A stretch of 64,000 nucleotides of DNA from Burkholderiaceae bacterium. Its GTDB lineage: Bacteria > Pseudomonadota > Gammaproteobacteria > Burkholderiales > Burkholderiaceae_C. The notes beneath the pieces are model-generated. The model saw only the letters and a list, made by a program, of their open reading frames with translations. It made no database searches and was not told the DNA's origin. Below, piece after piece: positions 17,122-26,427 of this stretch (the stretch's first letter is position 1; the number at the start of each line of letters is the position of its first letter). The translations under genes and the position numbers were made by a program. Location of the stretch: contig CAJYPV010000013.1 of NCBI GenBank assembly GCA_913776825.1, forward strand, positions 1 to 64,000, written 5' to 3'.

Positions 17122-17868
17122 ATGGTAATCAAACAAATCAAGCAGTGGTTCACCGTTCGCGCCAATGCGGCGCGCTGGCGACCGCTGACCGAATGGGCCG
17201 ATGCCCAGGGCGGCCAGTTGCGCCATGCCCGGGATGGCCGCGGCTTCGTGATCGACCTGCCGCGGGTGCTGCCCGGGCTGACCCGCATCGAATGGGGCCC
17301 GTCGCAACGCAGCTACATCAGCGGCTACGAACTGCGCATGCGCTGCGAGCTCAAGCTCAATTCGGACATGCAGATGATGATGATCGAGCGCTCGCTGATG
17401 GATCAGCTGGAGCGCAGCGTCTTCGAGGCCTACACCGACACCCTGCGCACCCGCGCCGACACCGACACGCCGGAGGAAATGCGCTGGCTGGTGATGTTCC
17501 CGAAGCAGACCGCGATCGAAGACAAGCGGGTGCGCCTGCGTTATGGCGCGGTCGGCGTGAACAGCGACCTCTGCGCCAGCTGGCTGGATCCGACGCTGGT
17601 CGAGCGGCTGGGCGAGATCTCCGAGCAGATCATCGTGGAGGGCCGACCCTTCGTGCTGATGAGCCTGCGCGGCAATGTGTATCTGCGCACCTCGATGGCG
17701 GAGGTGTCTCTGCCCGAGGTCCAGACCCTGCTGAAGGTGCTGGAAGCGGCCTGCCACAGCGCGCTGTCGGTGAACCAGCGCCTGGGCGAGGCCGGGCCCT
17801 GGCCCACGACCACCTCGGTGGCCTGGCACAACCGGCCGTCGGAAGGCGATTACAGCGCGTCGGCCTGA
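17122..17868 (+). CDS. Conserved hypothetical protein
   Basis: This is a 248-residue soluble protein with no signal peptide, membrane helix or known catalytic motif. It begins MVIKQIKQWFTVRANAARWR and contains a beta-rich middle (about 38-75: FVIDLPRVLPGLTRIEWGPS) and a region rich in Met and Glu (about 85-110). I do not assign a family. The ATG at 17122 is preferred because upstream in-frame codons overlap the divergent GST promoter. Codon use matches the neighbours, so it appears native. Confidence 0.7.
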   Translation: MVIKQIKQWFTVRANAARWRPLTEWADAQGGQLRHARDGRGFVIDLPRVLPGLTRIEWGPSQRSYISGYELRMRCELKLNSDMQMMMIERSLMDQLERSVFEAYTDTLRTRADTDTPEEMRWLVMFPKQTAIEDKRVRLRYGAVGVNSDLCASWLDPTLVERLGEISEQIIVEGRPFVLMSLRGNVYLRTSMAEVSLPEVQTLLKVLEAACHSALSVNQRLGEAGPWPTTTSVAWHNRPSEGDYSASA

Positions 17869-17904
17869 GCCATGGCGCGCCGGCCGGCGCGCAGCGACCG
17901 GCGT

Positions 17905-18987
17905 TCAGCGGCCAGCCTGCTGCGCGAAGTGCCAGCCCAGCTCCGCCATCGGTCGGGCGCCCGCGCCGGCCTCGCGCGCCTGCGCGCTGGAGGCGGTGCC
18001 GTCCTCGACCCGCTTGGCGATGCCCTGCAGGATGGCCGCGATCCGGAAGAGGTTGTAGGCCAGGTAGAAGTTCCAGTCCTGCATCACGGCCGCCGCGTCA
18101 CCGCGCCCGGTGCGGTCGCAATAACGGCGCACATAGCTGAGCTCGTCCGGAATGCCCAGCGGCGCCAGATCCAGCCCGCCCAGGCCGCGCGCCGCGCCGC
18201 TCTTGCGGATGTGCCAGGACATGCAGTGATAGCTGAAGTCCGCCAGCGGATGGCCCAGCGTCGAGAGTTCCCAGTCCAGCACGGCCAGCACCCGCGGCTC
18301 GGTGGGATGGAAGACCAGGTTGTCCAGCCGGTAGTCGCCATGGACGATCGCCACCTCGCGCTCATCCCGGGCGGACTCCGGAATGTGCTGTGGCAGCCAG
18401 TCGATCAGCCGATCCATCGCGTCGTTCGGTCCGGTGACCGACGCCTGATATTGCTTGCTCCAGCGCCCGATCTGGCGCTCGAAGTAATTGCCCGGCTTGC
18501 CGAACTGGCCCAGGCCGACCTGCTGCACATCGACCTGATGCAGCGCGGCGATGACCCGGTTCATCTCGTCGTAGATGGCCGCGCGTTCGGTGGTGGACAG
18601 TCCGGGCAGGGACTGGTCCCACATCACCCGGCCCTCGACGAACGCCATCACATAGAAGGCCCGGCCGATGACCGATTCGTCCTCGCACAGCGCCAGCATC
18701 TGCGGCACTGGCACGTCCGAGCCGGCGAGTGCCCGCATGACGGTGAACTCCCGTTCGATCGCATGGGCGGAGGGCAGCAGCTTGGCCACCGGCGCCGGCT
18801 TGGCGCGCATCACATAGCTGGTCGTCGGCGTGATCAGCTGGTAGGTGGGATTGGACTGGCCGCCCTTGAACTGCTCGATGCGCAGCGGTCCGGCGAAGCC
18901 GGGAATCTCCCGCGCCAGCCAGCCGGCCAGCGCGGCCTCGTCGATCGGATGCGTCGGGGCACGGGTGCCGGTGAATGCGTCGTCCAC
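17905..18987 (-). CDS. Phosphotransferase family protein (APH fold, acyl-CoA dehydrogenase-associated)
   Basis: This 360-residue aminoglycoside phosphotransferase/choline kinase-fold protein has the nucleotide loop at FKGGQSNPTYQL, a catalytic loop HGDYRLDNLVFHP and a metal-binding DWELSTLGHPLAD. Members of this subgroup accompany acyl-CoA dehydrogenases (as in the human ACAD10/11 fusion proteins) and are thought to phosphorylate 4-hydroxyacyl-CoA-type substrates so that they can enter beta-oxidation. Two acyl-CoA dehydrogenase genes lie about 18 kb to the right, not adjacent. A Crp/Fnr-type regulator is encoded about 60 bases upstream on the same strand and may be co-transcribed. Confidence 0.85.
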   Translation of the reverse strand: MDDAFTGTRAPTHPIDEAALAGWLAREIPGFAGPLRIEQFKGGQSNPTYQLITPTTSYVMRAKPAPVAKLLPSAHAIEREFTVMRALAGSDVPVPQMLALCEDESVIGRAFYVMAFVEGRVMWDQSLPGLSTTERAAIYDEMNRVIAALHQVDVQQVGLGQFGKPGNYFERQIGRWSKQYQASVTGPNDAMDRLIDWLPQHIPESARDEREVAIVHGDYRLDNLVFHPTEPRVLAVLDWELSTLGHPLADFSYHCMSWHIRKSGAARGLGGLDLAPLGIPDELSYVRRYCDRTGRGDAAAVMQDWNFYLAYNLFRIAAILQGIAKRVEDGTASSAQAREAGAGARPMAELGWHFAQQAGR

Positions 18988-19046
18988 GGAGTCTCCTGTT
19001 GTGTTGGGGACCGCGCTGTCCGTGGCCCGAAGCGACGGTCAGCCGG

Positions 19047-19754
19047 TCAGCGGTTGGCAATCGCCAGCAGCTTGTCCTTGCTGAGCACGACCAGCCGGGT
19101 GGGTTCGACCCGCACCGCGCCTTCGCGCTCAAATCCCTTCAGTTCCTGATTCACCCGCTGCCGGGACGCACCCAGCAACTGGGCCAGATCTTCCTGCGCC
19201 AGTTGCAGGCCGATGCGGACCTCCTCGCTGCCCTGGCTGACGCCATAACTGCGCGCCAGCAGCAGGATCTGCTTGGCCAGTCGGGACGCGAGGGGTCGGG
19301 TGTTGAGGTCTTCCACCACATCGAACATCAGACGCAGCCGCCGGCAGTTCAATCGCAGCAGCGCTTCGTAGAGCTCGGTATGGCGTTGCAGCAGGTCCTT
19401 GAAATCGGGTTTGCGGATCACCAGCAGCGTGGTCTCGCCATGGGCGCTGGCATCGTGGGTGCGGGGCAGGCCATCGAACAGGGCGATGTCGCCGAACCAG
19501 GTGCCCGGCTCGACATAGGTCAGGGTGACCTGTTTGCCGGAGAGCGACACCGAGCTCACCCGCACCGCGCCGCGCGCCACGCCGACCCATTCCTCGGCCG
19601 GCTCGCCGCGCACCGACATCAGGGCGCCGTCGCTCAGACGCCGGACAAATGCGCGCGCCAGAATGTCGCTGCGCAGCGGCAGTGACAGTTTGGAAAACCA
19701 CGGCCCCGACTCGATGTTGTTGCGTTCGGAAATTGTAAGAACCGAGCTGTTCAT
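19047..19754 (-). CDS. Crp/Fnr-family transcriptional regulator
   Basis: A 235-residue regulator with a cyclic-nucleotide-type beta barrel (about 35-140; GEPAEEWVGVARGAVRV and PGTWFGDIALFDGLPRTHDA), a dimerisation helix, and a C-terminal winged helix (about 165-230). The recognition helix region reads QEDLAQLLGASRQRVNQELKG. No cysteine cluster typical of FNR is present, so an iron-sulfur cluster is unlikely; the effector is unknown. The ATG at 19754 is used, although the nearest strong Shine-Dalgarno (AAGGAG) lies about 32 bases upstream, so a non-ATG start somewhat further upstream is possible. It is divergent from the FimV-like gene. Confidence 0.82.
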   Translation of the reverse strand: MNSSVLTISERNNIESGPWFSKLSLPLRSDILARAFVRRLSDGALMSVRGEPAEEWVGVARGAVRVSSVSLSGKQVTLTYVEPGTWFGDIALFDGLPRTHDASAHGETTLLVIRKPDFKDLLQRHTELYEALLRLNCRRLRLMFDVVEDLNTRPLASRLAKQILLLARSYGVSQGSEEVRIGLQLAQEDLAQLLGASRQRVNQELKGFEREGAVRVEPTRLVVLSKDKLLAIANR

Positions 19755-20062
19755 GCTTTGTCGCTGGCGTGACAGGCCAGTCGTCTCCTTGTTGTCGATC
19801 TCTGTCCGACCTATTGTGAATGACTCGCGGGACCTGACCATCGGCCGCAACCATGACGGCGATCCGCGCGTTTCATGTCGCCGCGATGGCCCGCGCCTCC
19901 ACAGTGGCCGACCCATGCAGAGTGGCCTGACCCTGCGGCGTGACCTGCATCGCCTGTCCCCCATCTCTCCTGCTGATAGGGGAAGGCAGGGGTGTTCGAG
20001 GCTTCGGGATCAGGGTGGGCGTGCTAGAGTGAAACGCACCGTCAACAGCCACCACAGCGGGA
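19755..20062. other. Divergent promoter region, no gene seen
   Basis: This 308-base region separates the Crp/Fnr regulator from the FimV-like gene. No clear -35/-10 pair or palindromic Crp-type site (TGTGA-N6-TCACA) stands out on either strand. Confidence 0.4.
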
Positions 20063-22363
20063 ATGAACCGAGACCTTCACGACCCGTGCGGACCACCGCC
20101 AGCGCTCAGTGTCCTCGTGCTCGCCTGTGTCGCGATGATGGCCAGCCCCGCCTGGAGTCTGGGCGTCGGTCGTCCGCAAGCCGCGTCGTCGCTCGGCCAA
20201 CCGCTCAACCTGCTGTTCCCGGTGCAGCTCGGTCCCGGTGAATCGCTGAGCACCGATTGCCTGCGCGCCGAGGTCATGTCCGGCGACAACCTCATCCAGC
20301 CCACGTCCTTGCAATGGCAACTGGAAGGCGAGGGCGCCTCGCCGCGTGGCGTGCGCCTGCGCAGCACCCAGGCCATCAACGAGCCGCTGGTGTCGGTGCA
20401 GCTCAGCCTGGGCTGCCCGGTCCGCCTCACCCGTCAGTACACCGCCTTCATCGACCCACCGGGCCACAACCCGGATCCGGCGCCGGCAGAGCCGGGCGTC
20501 GTGGTCACCGTGCTCACGCCGCCGACCGCACCGGTCACGACGGCCGCCACACCCGAGACCCCCACCCGCGATCGCCGCAGCCGTGACGACGGCGCCACCG
20601 CCACGGTGCGCGTCAATCCGTCCCGCATCGCCGATGCCGCGTCCATGCCCGCCGCACCGTCGGCCGTCGGCAGTGCGCCGCAACGAAGCCGCCGCACCGC
20701 ACGCCGCGCGCCGGAGGCCGCGATGGTGGCCGAGTCCCGCCCTGCATCGCGCGGCCCGACTGCACCGCGTCTGTCCCTGGAGCCCGCCGAGGCGCTGCTC
20801 GCGTCACCCGGCCCCGCCCAGCTCGCGGCGGATGCCGCGGCGAGTGCGGCCAGCGCGGCCGAACTGGCGCGCCAGCAGGTGCAGTCGATGGAAAAGCGCG
20901 TGGCTGACATGCAGGCCGAGCAGCAGCGCACCCAGGCTGTGCTCCAGGCCTTGCGTCAGGAACTGCAAACCGCTCGCGAGACCGGCTCGGGCTCAGGCAG
21001 CCCGACCAACTCGATCTGGTTGCTGGGTCTGACGCTGCTCAGCCTGGGCCTGGCCGCCAGCACCGCGCTGCTCTGGCGCAATCGGCGCGCGCCGCAGGAT
21101 GCACAGCAAAGCTGGTGGAGCGAATCCCGTCAGGACCCCTCGGCGCAGCCCGAGGCGGACGGCGGCCCCGTCACCAACCCGGCTCCGGGAGGCGCGGTGT
21201 CGCGTCCGGGCGGACTGTCGCCGGCGGCCTCGCCGTCGGGTTGGGGCAACCCCACGAACGCGGGCGCCGGAGGCACGGCGTCTGGCTTCGCGTCGTCGGG
21301 CCCGTCCTCGCGTTTCACCGAGGCGCCGCTGCCCAACACCGTGCCGGCGCCGCTGCACGACGCTCATCCCGATCACAGCAGCCCGACACGGCGGGACGAT
21401 GAGGCCGAATCCGATGCCGCGCTGGACCCGACCACGCTGCCGATGCCGCTGAACATCACCGATCCGGACCGCACGATCGAGTTCCCGCCCCGCATCCCGC
21501 GACCGCCCGCGCCACCCAGCAGCGCGCGGGCCGTGCCCACCAGCGCGGTGGATGACGCGATGGCGGCGCTGGATCATCTGGATTCGCTCGGATCGTTCGA
21601 GCCCAGCCGTCCGTCCTCCTCCGGCGCATCTGTTGCTTCCTCCGCCTCGTCCTCCGGATTGCAGCTCTCGCCGCTGCATCTGGACACCCATCCCATGCCC
21701 CTCGCGGTGGAGCCGGGCTACACCGCGCCGGTGACGGTGGAAGAGCTGATCGACCTGGAACAGCAGGTGGATTTCTTCATGGTGCTGGGTCAGGACGATG
21801 CCGCGATCGAGCTGCTCTCCAGCCGTCTGGGCGAACGTGCGGCTGCGAGCGGTTTGCCGTATCTGAAGCTGATGGAGCTCTACCAGCGCCGTGGCGACCG
21901 CGATGCCTATGACCGCATCGCCGCCCGCTTCGCCGAGCATTTCCAGGCCCGCCCGCCGGCCTGGAGCGAAGACCTGAACGAGGGCTCCGACCTGGAGTCG
22001 CATGAGGAGCTGGTGAAGCGCCTGGAATCGGCCTGGCCCGACCCGGCCGGCAGCATGAGCCTGCTGCAGGACCTGCTGTCGCGTCACCAGGAATACAGCG
22101 GCGACCTCGGCCTGCCCGCCTATCGGGACCTGCTGATGCTCTATGCCGTCGCCCGGGATCGCGCCGAGCACGAGATTCGCGACGATGCCGTCGACGTGGT
22201 GCTGCCGCTGGATGCCACCACCAGCCCGGACATGATGGCGACGATGGTGTTCCAGCCGCCCGCAGCGGCCGCCCGGCCGACGCGATCGTCGCTGTCGCAG
22301 TCGGTGGATCTGGATCTGAGCCTGGTCGAGGACGAGCCGCCCGACGAATCGAAGCCGCGCTGA
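20063..22363 (+). CDS. FimV/HubP-like membrane protein
   Basis: This 766-residue protein has a Sec-type signal at about 14-32. A beta-rich domain (about 33-133) begins LGVGRPQAASSLGQPLNL and ends YTAFIDPP, which matches the FimV N-terminal domain. A long Pro/Ala-rich linker with a short coiled coil (about 255-310) follows. One membrane helix lies near 316-338, then an acidic, disordered cytoplasmic region, and a TPR-like helical segment near 555-640 (EELIDLEQQVDFFMVLGQDD). FimV/HubP proteins organise cell poles, type IV pili and twitching motility. There is no clear LysM motif, so peptidoglycan binding is uncertain. It is not adjacent to pilus genes here. Confidence 0.78.
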   Translation: MNRDLHDPCGPPPALSVLVLACVAMMASPAWSLGVGRPQAASSLGQPLNLLFPVQLGPGESLSTDCLRAEVMSGDNLIQPTSLQWQLEGEGASPRGVRLRSTQAINEPLVSVQLSLGCPVRLTRQYTAFIDPPGHNPDPAPAEPGVVVTVLTPPTAPVTTAATPETPTRDRRSRDDGATATVRVNPSRIADAASMPAAPSAVGSAPQRSRRTARRAPEAAMVAESRPASRGPTAPRLSLEPAEALLASPGPAQLAADAAASAASAAELARQQVQSMEKRVADMQAEQQRTQAVLQALRQELQTARETGSGSGSPTNSIWLLGLTLLSLGLAASTALLWRNRRAPQDAQQSWWSESRQDPSAQPEADGGPVTNPAPGGAVSRPGGLSPAASPSGWGNPTNAGAGGTASGFASSGPSSRFTEAPLPNTVPAPLHDAHPDHSSPTRRDDEAESDAALDPTTLPMPLNITDPDRTIEFPPRIPRPPAPPSSARAVPTSAVDDAMAALDHLDSLGSFEPSRPSSSGASVASSASSSGLQLSPLHLDTHPMPLAVEPGYTAPVTVEELIDLEQQVDFFMVLGQDDAAIELLSSRLGERAAASGLPYLKLMELYQRRGDRDAYDRIAARFAEHFQARPPAWSEDLNEGSDLESHEELVKRLESAWPDPAGSMSLLQDLLSRHQEYSGDLGLPAYRDLLMLYAVARDRAEHEIRDDAVDVVLPLDATTSPDMMATMVFQPPAAAARPTRSSLSQSVDLDLSLVEDEPPDESKPR

Positions 22364-22432
22364 TCTCAGCGCCTCGCCAGCGCGACTCCAGCGCCCCCTC
22401 AGCGCTTCTTCAGCGCTACGCCAGAGCGTCTT

Positions 22433-23629
22433 TCAGACCTTCTTCAAACGCTCGAGTGCCAGGTCCAACGTCTCGTCCTTCTTGGCGAAGCAGAACCGGA
22501 TGATCTTGGCGCTGCTGCCCTGGCTGTAGAAGGCCGACATCGGAATCGCCGCCACGCCGACCTCCCGAGTCAGCCATTGGCACAGCGCCATGTCATCGAG
22601 CGCCGCCAGCGCGGCGGGCAAGCGCTGATAGTTCACCGACTGGAAGTAGCTGCCCGGACAGGGCAGCAGCTCGAAGGCGGTGTCGGCCAGGCCGGCGCGG
22701 AAGCGGTCACGCTTGCGCTGATAGAAATCCGGCAGACCGAGATAGGGCGAGGGATCGCTCAGATAGTGGGCCAGCCCGACCTGCATCGGCGCATTCACCG
22801 AGAACACGTTGTACTGATGCACCTTGCGGAACTCGGCCATCAGCGGCGCGGGCGCGCTCACATGACCGATCTTCCAGCCGGTGACATGGAAGGTCTTGCC
22901 GAAGCTCGACACCACGAAGCTGCGCGCGGCCAGCGCCGGCAGCCGGGACACGCTCTGATGCGACTGGCCGTCGTAGACCATGTGCTCATAGACCTCGTCG
23001 CTGATGACGATCACGTCGGTGCCGTCCAGCAGCGCGGCCAGTTGGCGCAGATCCTCGTCCGACCAGACCGCGCCGCTGGGGTTGTGCGGGCTGTTGATCA
23101 GCAGCGCGCGGGTGCGGGGCGTGAGGGCGCGGCGGATCAGGTCGAAGTCGGGCCGGAAGGTCGTCGGATCGAGCGGCACCGGCACCAGCACGCCGCCCGC
23201 CAAGGCGATGTTGGGCGCATAGCTGTCGTAAGCGGGCTCCAGCACGATGACCTCATCGCCGGGATGCACGATGGCCAGCAGCGCGGTCAGGATGGCCTGC
23301 GTGGCGCCGGCGGTGACGGTGACCTCGGTGTCCGGGTCATAGCGATGGCCGTAGAGCGATTCGATCTTCGCGGCGATCGCCTGACGCAGCGCCGGCACGC
23401 CGGGCATCGGCGGGTACTGGTTGTGTCCGGCGCGCATGGCCGCCGTGACCGCTTCGAGCAGCGCCGGATCGCCCTCGAAGTCCGGAAAGCCCTGGCCCAG
23501 ATTCACCGCCTGATGTTGCTGCGCCAGCGCGGACATCACGCTGAAGACCGTGGTGCCGACCTGCGGCAGTCGGCTCGCCGGCACCGGCGTGGCGAAGGAG
23601 CGGGCGGCAGCGTTGGCGGGTGTGGTCAT
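22433..23629 (-). CDS. PLP-dependent aminotransferase, methionine aminotransferase (YbdL/MtnE)-like
   Basis: This 398-residue fold-type I, class I/II aminotransferase has the N-terminal VGTTVFSVMSALAQQHQAVN and NLGQGFPDFEGDP, the NSPHNPSGAVW motif, ISDEVYEH, and the PLP-binding lysine in SSFGKTFHVTGWKIGH. The order and length match YbdL, which prefers methionine, histidine and aromatic amino acids with 2-oxo acids. The ATG at 23629 gives the family's usual N-terminus. A GTG at 23770 overlapping the stop of the upstream regulator gene would add 47 low-complexity residues and cannot be ruled out as a coupled start. Confidence 0.85.
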   Translation of the reverse strand: MTTPANAAARSFATPVPASRLPQVGTTVFSVMSALAQQHQAVNLGQGFPDFEGDPALLEAVTAAMRAGHNQYPPMPGVPALRQAIAAKIESLYGHRYDPDTEVTVTAGATQAILTALLAIVHPGDEVIVLEPAYDSYAPNIALAGGVLVPVPLDPTTFRPDFDLIRRALTPRTRALLINSPHNPSGAVWSDEDLRQLAALLDGTDVIVISDEVYEHMVYDGQSHQSVSRLPALAARSFVVSSFGKTFHVTGWKIGHVSAPAPLMAEFRKVHQYNVFSVNAPMQVGLAHYLSDPSPYLGLPDFYQRKRDRFRAGLADTAFELLPCPGSYFQSVNYQRLPAALAALDDMALCQWLTREVGVAAIPMSAFYSQGSSAKIIRFCFAKKDETLDLALERLKKV

Positions 23630-23766
23630 GGGGCGGGTCGATGCAGATCGGTGAGGGTCGATGACTGCCAGCGCGAGGCTGGCGCTCAGGTCCGGGTCGT
23701 CAGCGGGCGCTCCTGAGGCCGGTGTGCGGTCGGCGCGGCCGGGCTTGAATCGCGCTTGCTGAACGC

Positions 23767-24711
23767 TCACAAGCCGTAATCGGTCGCGTCGCCGCTCATG
23801 GCCCGCTGCAGCAGCGTGCGGTTCAGGCGATCGGACAGCAGCTCGGCGAAGCTGTAGACATAGTTGCGCAGATAGGCGCCTTTCTTGAAGGCGATCCGCG
23901 CGACGTTCTGCCCCAGCAACTGGCCCAGCGGTCGCCAGACCAATTCACCGTTCGGCGGGTCTTCGCGCACCGCCATTTCCGCCACGATGCCGATGCCCAG
24001 GCCGAGCCGCACATAGGTCTTGATCACGTCGGAATCGATCGCTTCCAGCACCACATTGGGTGTGAGCTGGCGCTGGGCGAAGGCGCGGTCGATGCGGGTG
24101 CGGCCGGTGAAGCTGGGGTGATAGGACACCAGCGGCTCAGCGGCGATCTGCTCCAGATGGATGCGCTCGACCTGCGCCAGCGGATGCTCCGCCCGCATCA
24201 CCAGCACGTGCTGCCATTCATAGGCGGGTAGCGTCACGAGCTCCTCGAACTGCGACAGCGATTCGGTGGCCAGCCCCACATCGGCCGTCTCATCGATCAA
24301 CATCCGCGCGACCTGGTCGGGGCTGCCCTGATGCAGGCCGATGTTGACCTGCGGGAATTGCTTGCGAAGCTGCGTCACCGGCCCGGGCAACACATAGCGC
24401 GCCTGGGTGTGGGTGGTGGCGATGGAGAGGGTGCCGGCGTCCTGCTTGGAGTATTCCTCGCCGATGCGCTTGAGGTTGCCGACCTCGCGCATGATGATCT
24501 CGACCGACTTGAGCACCTGCTGACCGGGCTCGGTGATGCTGCGCAGCCGCTTGCCGTGGCGGGAGAAGATGTCCACGCCCAGCTCTTCCTCCAGCTCCAG
24601 GATGGCCTTGGAGACGCCGGGTTGCGAGGTGTAGAGCGCCTTGGCCGTCTCGGTCAGGTTGAGGTTGCGGCGCGCGGCCTCTTGCACGAAGCGGAACTGG
24701 TGCAGGTTCAT
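23767..24711 (-). CDS. cysB: CysB-like LysR-family regulator of sulfur assimilation
   Basis: A 314-residue LysR-type regulator with an N-terminal winged helix (MNLHQFRFVQEAARRNLNLT, then ALYTSQPGVSKAILELE) and a ligand-binding domain with the CysB/Cbl features TTHTQARYVLP, GSPDQV and SYHPSFTGRTRIDRAF. In enteric bacteria CysB activates sulfate and organosulfur genes when O-acetylserine accumulates. The adjacent aminotransferase, which may act on methionine, and the CbiX chelatase (sirohaem for sulfite reductase) on the same strand fit a sulfur theme. Whether the target genes are nearby cannot be seen. Confidence 0.88.
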   Translation of the reverse strand: MNLHQFRFVQEAARRNLNLTETAKALYTSQPGVSKAILELEEELGVDIFSRHGKRLRSITEPGQQVLKSVEIIMREVGNLKRIGEEYSKQDAGTLSIATTHTQARYVLPGPVTQLRKQFPQVNIGLHQGSPDQVARMLIDETADVGLATESLSQFEELVTLPAYEWQHVLVMRAEHPLAQVERIHLEQIAAEPLVSYHPSFTGRTRIDRAFAQRQLTPNVVLEAIDSDVIKTYVRLGLGIGIVAEMAVREDPPNGELVWRPLGQLLGQNVARIAFKKGAYLRNYVYSFAELLSDRLNRTLLQRAMSGDATDYGL

Positions 24712-24793
24712 GGCGTGGTCGTGATGGCGGTCCGGGTCGTGGGTGAGCAGCTGGCGGCTTGGCGCACGCGGCGAGGGCGAGCGATCGACGCGG

Positions 24794-25267
24794 TCACGGT
24801 GCGCCGACGGCGGAGACGACGTCCAGCGTCGCCGCCGCCATCGCCCGGATCACCGAGGGCTGCTCCCCGATGGCGTCATGCAGCACGAAGCGCACCGACG
24901 GATGCGCGCGCTCCAGCGCCTCGATCAGCGGCGGCACGTCGCGGCGCACATGGCCGCTGGCGCCCAGGAACATCGGCACCACCTGGATGCGCTGGCATCC
25001 GCGCGCGATCAGCGCGCCGGCAGCGGTGGCGATGTCGGGCGTCATCAGTTCCAGATAGCCGAGCGCGAGCACCAGGTCCGGACGCTGGGCCTGCAACTCG
25101 GCCGCGATCGCCTGAAACGGGCGAGCCCAGGCTGGATCGCGCGCGCCATGAGCGAACAGCAGCAGGCCGTCCTGCGCGGCGGGAAGGGCATCGGTGGGGG
25201 TCATCGAGGAGGTCATCGCGTGCGGCATGGCGGGTGTCTGGGCCGGTGTCTCGGCGGTCGTCGTCAT
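24794..25267 (-). CDS. cbiX: Sirohydrochlorin chelatase, CbiX-like (short form)
   Basis: A 157-residue single-domain chelatase of the short CbiX/SirB type. The metal-binding histidines lie in FAHGARDPAW (His40) and LGASGHVRRDV (His106). The short form inserts cobalt or iron into sirohydrochlorin for cobalamin or sirohaem synthesis and acts as a homodimer. The N-terminal ~25 residues are Thr/Pro/Ala-rich and lie outside the fold. The ATG overlaps the lptG stop (ATGA), so it is translationally coupled to the lipopolysaccharide export operon. CysB is encoded downstream on the same strand, which suggests a link to assimilatory sulfite reductase. Confidence 0.85.
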   Translation of the reverse strand: MTTTAETPAQTPAMPHAMTSSMTPTDALPAAQDGLLLFAHGARDPAWARPFQAIAAELQAQRPDLVLALGYLELMTPDIATAAGALIARGCQRIQVVPMFLGASGHVRRDVPPLIEALERAHPSVRFVLHDAIGEQPSVIRAMAAATLDVVSAVGAP

Positions 25268-26427
25268 CGGAATCGCACCAGCCACCCGAAGGCGGCCATC
25301 GAAATCGCCAGATACAGCAGGCTGGGCACCGAGGCCACCAGCCACGGCGTCCAGTCCCGCAACATGCCGAGGTGGCCCGCCACCGCATTCAGCACCACGA
25401 AGCTGATGCCCAGCATGATCCCGCCGAACACCTTCACGCTGATGCCGCCGGAGCGGAAGTGCAGGTAGGCGAAGGGCAGGGCCAGCGCCACCATCACCAT
25501 GCAGGCGAAGGGATAGAAGGCCTTGCGCCAGAACTGGATCTCGGGCTGCTGGGACGACTGCTCCTGCGACGACAGATGCCGCGTGTAGCGGTACAGCTCG
25601 ACCGTGGACATGTTCCAGGTCGGCTGCACCGCAGCGGCCACCACGCCGGCCGGCAACTGGCTCTGCCAGCTGTAATGCGGCAGCAGCAGTTCGCGCACGA
25701 TCGGGTTGTCGGCCAGCTTGTCCTGCGGCGCTTCGGGCTTGGCGTTGGGCGCGGTGCGGCCGGCCAGCCGGCTCAGCGGGGTGGGGTCGGGCGTCCACTG
25801 CATCATCCGCACGTTCTGCAATTGCCAGCGACCGCCCGGGTCCACCGTCGCTTCCTTGGCGGTCAGCCGGGTGGCCATCGCGCCCTTGGGATCGAACTCC
25901 AGGATCAGCACGTCTTCCATCACGCCATTGGCCTTGGCCCGGCCGACATGCACCGCATAGCTGTAGTCGCCATCGCGGTCCTTCATCCAGGCGCCGGCGG
26001 CATTGGTCACGCCGCCATTGGCGCGGGACTTCAGCAACTGCGCCTGCCGGTCCGCCCAGGGATTGACGTAGTCGCCGACGACGAACGCCAGCGCGGCAAA
26101 GCCCAGCGCCAGCGTGCTCAGCAGCGCGAGCGCGCGTTGCGGACCGAGCCCGCCGGTGCGCAGGATGGTGAATTCGCTGGACTGCGCCAGTCGGGCCAGG
26201 CTGAAGATGGTGCCGATCAGCACCGCGATCGGCATCAGCTCATAGAAGCGGCCCGGCAGCTTGAGCGCGCAGGACCACAAGGCCAGCCCGACGCCCAGGC
26301 CCAGGCGCTGGAAGCGGTCCAGGTCGTCGATGAAGTCGACGAAGAAGAACAGCCCGAGGAAGCCGGCCATGACCAGGGCGAAGGAACTGAGGATGTCGCG
26401 GTACAGCAGCCGCCGCACGGTCTTCAT
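25264..26427 (-). CDS. lptG: Lipopolysaccharide export permease LptG
   Basis: A 387-residue protein of the LptF/LptG (YjgP/YjgQ) family. It has two N-terminal membrane helices, a third near 100-118, a large periplasmic beta-jellyroll (about 130-275) and three C-terminal helices. Characteristic segments are YRDILSSFALVMAGFLGLFF, SEFTILRTGG, RKAFYPFACMVMVALALPFAY and LGISFVVLNAV. With LptF and the ATPase LptB2 it extracts lipopolysaccharide from the inner membrane and passes it to LptC/LptA. Its ATG overlaps the lptF stop (ATGA) and its own stop overlaps the cbiX start, giving a tight three-gene operon. Confidence 0.95.
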   Translation of the reverse strand: MKTVRRLLYRDILSSFALVMAGFLGLFFFVDFIDDLDRFQRLGLGVGLALWSCALKLPGRFYELMPIAVLIGTIFSLARLAQSSEFTILRTGGLGPQRALALLSTLALGFAALAFVVGDYVNPWADRQAQLLKSRANGGVTNAAGAWMKDRDGDYSYAVHVGRAKANGVMEDVLILEFDPKGAMATRLTAKEATVDPGGRWQLQNVRMMQWTPDPTPLSRLAGRTAPNAKPEAPQDKLADNPIVRELLLPHYSWQSQLPAGVVAAAVQPTWNMSTVELYRYTRHLSSQEQSSQQPEIQFWRKAFYPFACMVMVALALPFAYLHFRSGGISVKVFGGIMLGISFVVLNAVAGHLGMLRDWTPWLVASVPSLLYLAISMAAFGWLVRFR